Assembly: GCA_021234155.1 (NCBI GenBank) | Contig: JAJEKV010000045.1 | Span: forward strand, 2,195,474 to 2,259,473 | Reading direction: 5' to 3' | Length of the DNA: 64,000 bases | DNA from: Isoetes taiwanensis | Lineage: Eukaryota > Streptophyta > Lycopodiopsida > Isoetales > Isoetaceae | Shown: in pieces, positions 57,601 to 64,000 of the stretch | How the letters are laid out: every line of letters starts with the position of its first letter | Position numbering within the stretch: the stretch's first letter is position 1 | Translations under genes and position numbers: made by a program | Notes under the pieces: generated by a model | The model's input: only the letters and a program-made list of their open reading frames with translations | The model's database searches: none | What the model was told of the DNA's origin: nothing

Positions 57601-58696
57601 CCTCGCCTGTCCCTTTTGTTCGTTTCTCTCTTTTCTTTTCTATAAGTATAATCGGAGGTTGCACTTTTATGCTTTCTTGCGAGTTGTTGTAGGGATTTTT
57701 TAGATACTGGAATGCCTTTAGAATTGTTTCTAGTAAGTGCTGGGTTTGAAAGTATTGAAGGTAAGTGACGAAGTTGAGATTATCGTGCTAGTAAAGCTGT
57801 TGTGTAGTAAATTTTAGGTTGGAAAGTTTGAAGTTTTAGGTGTTGAAGTTAAGTTTATCGTGCGCTGTAGGGGTAGTTGTTTTTTCAGCAATGTTTAAAG
57901 ACGTATGAGATTGCAACCTGTTGGTTGCACAGGTCGAGGTTCTTATAGAATTTGGTTTAGTTTGTGGTGCGTATTTGTACAAGATGTGGTATTGCTATTT
58001 CCTAACCTTAAGTCCCTAGTTCCATTATGTGTACCCTAGTGGATAGTTAGGTTGTCTCATGACCTACTCTCTTGTTCATTTTTTATTTTTACCCTTTTGG
58101 CGAGTTCTGGCCCTGAAAGTTTAGGACCACGTGTCGTCTATTTGAGTTATAGTCGGGAGTAATTGTGGTCTAGGCCAATTTAGCTCTTCTTTTGTCTACC
58201 CTAGTCGGTTAGTTACGTTGTCTCCTGATATGCTCTTTTTTATTTATTTTGAACTTTACGCTTTTTGGCAAGTTCTGGCCTTGGAGGTTTATGACCACGT
58301 ATGTTTATTTGAGTTATAGTGGAGGCAAATTTAGTTGAAGTGTTTTCCAGCAATAGATCCTCTAACCTGAACATTGGGGTTGTATTTACTCCTGAGGTGT
58401 GTGAGTCTTTATTTTGTGCTTGCCTTTGTTGGGAGCCAAGCATTGGTGGGTCCCCACCATTTGTAATGCGAGATTTAATTATGCCATTGGAGTCGTTTGC
58501 CTTTCCATTCCATTCATAGTTTCTTTCCAATTCTCCATTCGTAGTTTCTTTCCATTTCTCAATGTACATGGTTTGCTCACTTTCTTGTGAGGTTTGGTGG
58601 TTCAATTTTAGTGGTCAATGTAACCTCGCAATCAAGTGCCCATAGTCTTGCAATTGTGATGCTTCTATTGAAATGGGACTTTGTTTTTTCAGTTCG
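54675..58696. other. Long T+G-rich non-coding region
   Basis: The plus strand is strikingly rich in T and G and poor in A and C; no ORF of convincing character exists on either strand. Local duplications occur at about 56878-56910 (GAGTAGTAGGTGATTATT), at 56950-57100, and at about 58015-58340 (GGCAAGTTCTGGCC and GACCACGT words twice, ~180-bp period). It may be the interior of a large non-coding retroelement read on the minus strand. Confidence 0.5.
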
Positions 58697-59956
58697 GATA
58701 GTTCATCTCGAGGATCTACTTGGCGCAAGTATTCTACACTGTGCGACATTAGAGGTTGATATTGTCGCTTGACTTTGCTAGTGTGTAGGATCTTGTTTGG
58801 ACTTTCTGGCAATGTCTGTTGGATGGATTTTCTTTAGTTACTCATAGTAATTTGGGCTTGAAATTTTTGCAATGGCACTTCACTTTTGAAGGTCTTTGGC
58901 TGCTTTTAGTTCTTTGGCATGATGTGGACCCAACTATTTTCTGGAGAATTAGGAGTTTAGTTTTTCTTTCTCATGCTCGTGTAGCCTCATTTTTTTGTAG
59001 AGTTCTTGTTTTTAGTCCACTTCTCATTAGACCCTTCAAATCGCTCTTTCTAGTTTCTTTTAAGGCATATTCAGGTGATGCTACTTTGTCGGGATTTGTT
59101 GCATGAGTTTTTGGGGGTTTCCATTCTTTGCATTTTGAGGTTTTGTGGTTTTGGACACTTGTTTGTACTCCTGTATGTTTGGTTTGATGGAGCCTTCTGT
59201 TTAGGTCCACTATTTTTTCTTAGCGAGTGACTAGGTTGTACTATTTTTCCTTAGTGAGTGCGTATGTTGTGTTTGAGCTTTCGGAATTGCGATGGAGGTG
59301 TGGGGTGGTTTGGACACGTGTAGTCCCCACCCCTTGTTGTAGTTTGATTTTTCGGCGTCCGTTGATGTTATTTTTGGTGAGTCAAGTCCCTGCGTCATGA
59401 TCTTTTCTCGTTTGATGTTCCTTCCCTTGCACTTTTATTTCATTTTTGTGAGATGCTCTAGGATTGGTTCTTTTTCGGCGATGTTTTGAGTGCTAAGCTT
59501 ATGTTAGTTCATCGTGGTATTCTTTTTAGTATTCTTGGTTGTTTGGATGTGCCGTGGTCTCTTGCTCCCCTTCGCCTGCTCATTTTCTTTGCCTTTGTGG
59601 TTGGAGTGGTGACATTGTACTCTTAATTCTCTTAGACGTTTTAGTTTCTTGTTTTTCTGCCTCTTTTTTCAGCATGTTGTTGCATTGTGTTGGTTGAGTG
59701 CAACTAGGCTCTAGAAGTGCGATTTATCTGCGTTTTGAGATTAGCAGATAAATCCGCTTCTTGAGGCTAGTTGAGAGTGTCCCCCTTGGAGTATTTATAG
59801 ACTTGTTGTATTCCTCCCATCTTCATCAGCCGTCTTTGAGCCTCCCCCTTTGTAGTCACATGCCCCACCCTCCCTCCCCCTTTTTGTTTTAGCCCTGCGT
59901 TACAACCTTGCGTTATTGAAGTATTCTTATAGTCAATGTCTTAGTTTTTTATGTTT
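58697..59956. repeat. Large inverted repeat, left arm
   Basis: GATAGTTCATCTCGAGGATC at 58697 through GTCAATGTCTTAGTTTTTTATG near 59950 recurs in reverse complement at 60857-61967, with scattered substitutions and an indel or two. Includes module Q copy 2 (59717-59867). Minus-strand ORF 58971-59210 is present here and destroyed in the other arm, so there is no sign of selection. Confidence 0.85.
59717..59867 (+). repeat. Module Q, copy 2
   Basis: Identical by eye to 54524-54674; preceded by GTTGAGTGCAACTAGGCTCT, a word that also occurs at 62842-62861 without the module. Confidence 0.85.
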
Positions 59957-60856
59957 GAGCCTCTCCTCCTTAGGAGGCTTGTCCCACCCTCCCATCCTTT
60001 TGTGCCTTTTGGCCTTGTGTCTTTTAGTTTGATTTCCTTGTTTGGTCACTTGTCTTATGCTTGTTTCTTAGAGGTAACGTTTAGTATTTTTATTGTTGTT
60101 GTTCTTGAGCGCTCTTACAAAGACTGGCAGTCTTTGTATTGATATTGTAGTGGCTCTCCTTTTGGGAGTGATTATTCATTTTGGCATGCCTTTGTATTCA
60201 ATCTTTCTCTCGTTGAGGGTTGTAGTGATGTTGTGATGGTCCTTGTGCCAAAGATATGCTTACTATTATTTTTTGGTCTAGAGTCTTCCTATAATGGTTG
60301 GTGGTTCTCGTGCCAAGTATAGGTATTGGGTTGTACTGGCCCTCTTTTCCTGAGCCCTCATGCTATGGGCATTGCTCCTTGTGGCATAGGTTTGGTGGCA
60401 CTCATGCCTGGAGTAGGGCCCTTGTGCCCAGTGGTTGTTGGATTGGCGGTCTGGATTGGTGGGTTTTGCAGGTTATAGATTGAGGTTTGTTAGCTTGGAT
60501 GCACTTATTCCTCTCTGATTTCTTTGGGAGTGGCCTCTTGTGCAAGGTTGGGGTCGTCGTTGCAAATGATGGAGATGAAGGTTTACAAATCTTCATTATA
60601 ACTTTGTTGTTATCAATTATTATACAAAGTTGTCTAAGGGTAGTTGATTATACTTGTACACTTGATAAGGTTATTATGTACACCTAAAAAGGCCGGTGGG
60701 CATGAGGGTTTTGTTGAAAGTGTTTTAAGAATATGTTGTATCTTTTTATTTTGGAAGTAAAGAGGAGGGCTCCTATGGCTCATTCATTCATTAGCCCATT
60801 GTACAAGATAACCTCGCAAGATCAAGAAGTTGAACAAGGAGCCAATCAACATAAAA
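59957..60856. other. Spacer between inverted arms
   Basis: About 900 bp, T+G-rich like the left arm, non-coding. Contains CACTCATGCCTGGAGTAGGG-type diverged repeats (GTGCCAAGTATAGG, GTGCCCAGTGG) near 60250-60440. Confidence 0.45.
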
Positions 60857-61967
60857 AACTAAGACATTGACTATAAGAATACTACAATAACGCAAGGTTG
60901 TAACGCAGGGCTAAAACTAAAAAGGGGGAGGGGGGTGGGGCATGCGACTAAAGGGGGAGGCTCAAAGACGGCTGATGAAGATGGAAGGAATGCAACAAGT
61001 CTATAAATACTCCAAGGGGGACTCTCACAACTATCCTCAAGAAGCGGATTTATCTGCTAATCTCAAAACGCAGATAAATCGCACTTCTAGAGCCTAGTTG
61101 CACTCAACCAACACAATGCAACAACATGCTGAAAAAAGAGGCAGAAAGACAAGAAACTAAAAGTCTAAACTATCCTAAGCTTAGCACTCAAAACATTGCC
61201 GAAAAGAACCAATCCTAGAGCATCTCACAAAAATGAAATAAAAGTGCAAGGGAAGGAACATCAAACGAGAAAAAAATCATGACCAGGGACCTGACTCACT
61301 AAAAATAACATCAAAGGACGCCGAAAAATCAAACTATAGCTCCATCAACAAGGGGTGGGGACTACACGTGTCCAAACCACCACACCTCCATCGCAATTCT
61401 GAAAGCTTAAACACAACATACTCACTCACTAAGAAAAAAATAGCACAACATATTCACTCGCTAAAATAGTAGACCTAAACAAAAGGCTCCATTAAACCAA
61501 ACATACAGGAGTACAAACAAGTGTCCAAAATCACAAAACCTCAAAATGCAAAGAATGGAAACCCCAAGCAACTCATGCAACAAAGCCCGACAAAGTAGCA
61601 TCAACTGAAAATGCCTCAAGAGAAACTAGAAAGAGCGATTTGAAAGGTCTAATGAGAAGTGGACTAAAAAACAAGAACTCTGCAAACAAGAATGAGGCTA
61701 CACGAGCATGAGAAAGAAAAACTGAACTCCTAATTCTCCAAAAGATAGCTGGATCCACGTCATGCCAGAGAACTAACAGTAGCCAAAGAACTTCAAAAGT
61801 GAAGTGCCATTGCAAAAATTTTAAGCCCAAATTGCTATGGGTAACTAAGGAAAATCCATCCAACAGACATTGCCAAAAAAGTCCAAACAAGTCAAGCGAC
61901 AATGTCAACCTCTAATGTCGCACAGTGTAGAATACTTGCGCCAAGTAGATCCTCGAGATGAACTATC
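60857..61967. repeat. Large inverted repeat, right arm
   Basis: Reverse complement of 58697-59956, about 150 bp shorter. It carries module Q inverted (60936-61084). The strand composition flips here to A+C-rich, as expected from inversion. Confidence 0.85.
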
Positions 61968-64000
61968 GGCACAAGGATTAACCAAGGTGGACTGCCCTTC
62001 AATCTCCCACGCGAGCACGCGAGCACGACTCAAAGTTGACAAGTACAGAACAAGTAAATAGAAAAGGTGAGAAATAATAAGTGGATTGACAATTATCAAC
62101 TTTGCAAACAAAAATATGAGCATCGACTACATGAGAAAGAAAAACAAACTGCTAAGCCGTCAAGAGGGAAATACCCAGAAGTAGCTGAAGAGCTTACCAT
62201 TGGACAAATTTGAGCCCAAAATACTATAGAGCATTGGAGGGGGCTAGAAATCAAAAGGAGTCTCTTAACTTCTACTCTCCTAAAGCAAGTAGGCAATAAA
62301 GCAAGAGCCACTCTCCACCTAGCACAAAGGTCATTGTCAACACGCGACCGAACATCGTGAAGAAAAGTAAACTCTAGCTCTAATGAATTGTCAATCAAAC
62401 AAAAGTAAAATATAATGTCACTCATGTGCATACAGGACCTAAACCTAAGGAGTGAGGAATTTAAGGTTGCAAAGATAGACAATACGCTCGAAGCTACGCA
62501 AATTGTACTAAAAGACTGGCACCACAATTGCTTGGTGTTCTTGAAAACCACAACAGGTGAAAACCATAAACTGGACAAAATGAGACTTGGAAAAAGAAAA
62601 GGCGGACATTAACAAATTGTATAGAACACATAAGGCAAATAAAAGGGATGACTTAAATGGCACAAAGGGCCTCACAACAACACGAGCTCCACGAAGGGAA
62701 GCGATTTGACATTTAAGACCTAAAAAGGTATAACCAAATACGTGAGAGAGCGTCTAAAGAGCCGAGCCACTTTTACATAGGGCATTTAATGTGCTATACT
62801 ATAAACTCAAGAAAACTTGAGCATGTTGTTGCATTGTGTTGGTTGAGTGCAACTAGGCTCTAGAATGTTATTCAGCAGAACTATTTATTTAAAGCACTGA
62901 ACAGAGTTTTGATGATCAGATAAGCATTCTGGCTTCCCTTTTCCTTTCGACTGTAATAATTGATTTATTTACTCTTTAGATGTACATTTTATTGACATAG
63001 ATTTGCCTCTGCCAGCGTCTTAAAACATATCCCTTCTTTTGGTTGTTTTGCTAGGGCATCTTAGTATGAGCTTGTTCTCCAATTTCCTCTACATTCTGTG
63101 TGGTGACAATACTTATCTGTCTTCTTCTTTCGCCCCCTTCTCATCCCTTAACTTAGCGCCAAAACTCGTTTACCTCTTTGTCTAGGTATTGGTTCTTGGC
63201 CTCGCACATTGATTTTCGGTAAGCTTTTGTTGATGTATTGGATTGATGAAGCTCTCAGAATACTCCGGATAAAGGGATCCTTGACACTGCTAAAACTTGA
63301 TATGCCGGTATTATTGCTTGCATATAGGTTTAGAAGATGTAAAATCATAATCTCAGCATGCTTTGCTTGCAGGTGATGGGTATTTTTTATTTTTAGAGGA
63401 GATTTTGTATTTTCTAGATAAGGCAGCCTTAGCAAGCTTTACAAGCTTTTTAATTTAAAATTGGTCTTATAGATGAATGGACTTTAGTCTTATAGTTCAA
63501 TGATTCTAGAAAATTAAAGAGTGGTTACTTGGTGAATGCTTACAATATTCTTGCCTGCTGCAAATTCAACTCAGGTATTCTTTTACTTTGTAGTTCTATT
63601 GATGTTATTCTGGATCAACTATTCAGCCATACATTGCTGGAAGATTAAACATTCTATTGCTTTTGAAATCGTTTCTTTTATGCAGATTCCTTTCTCTTCC
63701 TTCTATTTTGTGACCCCTAATTCTATGCTCTTTTTGCAGTTGGGAAGTGACAAACATCAGGTTTTTCAAAAGAAAGAAATATCATTCTATTGTTGTGCAG
63801 CTAAAAAAGAGATTTTTTTCACAAACATTGTCCTCTAGTAACATAATTCATTGGACAGTTGTTTTTGGCTTGATCCACTGACTACTGCATGTTCTTGCAT
63901 CAGAAATTATGTATAAGAACATTGGGCTACATTGAACATTTAACTGAAGAGATTCTACTCCAAAAAACACTCTAGAATGGATATGGCAGAGCAAGCTTTG
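61968..64000. other. No supported gene; A-rich then T-rich non-coding
   Basis: 61968-62820 keeps the A+C-rich character. At 62820-62866 (GCATGTTGTTGCATTGTGTT..., GCTCTAGA) the sequence upstream of module Q copy 2 recurs in direct orientation without the module, and from there on the sequence is T-rich again. ORFs such as 62096-62578 (minus) and 63536-63838 (plus) have no recognisable domain and T-driven hydrophobic composition. Confidence 0.45.

Noticed and set aside
54524-59867. Calling a complete 5.3-kb LTR retrotransposon between the identical modules
   Set aside because: No primer binding site, polypurine tract or matching TSD could be found; kept as repeats only.
62096-62578. 160-codon minus-strand ORF
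   Set aside because: Composition follows the T-rich strand bias; no domain and no splice context.

Overview
The window is plant nuclear DNA. It holds a few intron-containing plant genes (two UDP-glycosyltransferases, a divergent MADS-box gene and a piece of a conserved membrane-protein gene) in a large excess of transposable elements. The gene scarcity, the layered old and young elements and the character of the glycosyltransferases suggest a big-genome land plant. A gymnosperm is my best guess, but nothing in the sequence proves it.

Layout. 0-2.2 kb: non-coding with two local duplications. 2.17-10.06 kb: a full-length LINE with a 14-bp target-site duplication (TSD), an intact ORF1 and a broken ORF2. 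10.3-13.2 kb: a minus-strand membrane-protein fragment and a duplicated non-coding block. 14.67-16.38 kb: UGT gene 1 (minus). 17.23-20.66 kb: a non-autonomous LTR retrotransposon (minus) with TSD GCAAC, primer binding site, polypurine tract and a coiled-coil gag-like ORF. 20.8-22.4 kb: a decayed minus-strand HUH-endonuclease (Rep/Replitron-like) gene. 22.6-24.0 and 26.5-27.8 kb: C-terminal and N-terminal/core pieces of an orphan transposase-like family. 27.9-39.08 kb: a 5'-truncated LINE split by an 8.76-kb Mutator-like element (MULE, 30133-38894). The MULE has a perfect 9-bp TSD, long GC-rich terminal inverted repeats, a MULE/SWIM transposase, two hairpin arrays and a convergent second gene. 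40.9-41.2 kb: a PIF/Harbinger transposase tail.

42.86-44.51 kb: UGT gene 2 (plus), with the same intron position as gene 1. 45.13-46.81 kb: an M-type-like MADS gene with an acidic repeat tail that decays past its stop. 47.2-48.05 kb: a foldback repeat. 48.76-50.40 kb: a very young gag-only copia-like LTR element with LTRs identical by eye and TSD CGTAA. 52.0 kb: a tRNA-derived SINE. 53.18-54.14 kb: a three-LTR TRIM array. 54.5-62.0 kb: a long T+G-rich non-coding region containing a 1.1-1.3 kb inverted repeat and three copies of a 150-bp TATA-bearing module.

How the parts relate. The two UGTs are paralogs and probably act in small-molecule glucosylation. Most of the rest is transposons nested in or beside one another, and several can be ordered in time: LINE then MULE, and an older host sequence then the copia-like element. 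The most unusual items are the hairpin arrays inside the MULE that share the GGGATCACC core of its TIRs, the HUH-type pseudogene, and the orphan transposase family.
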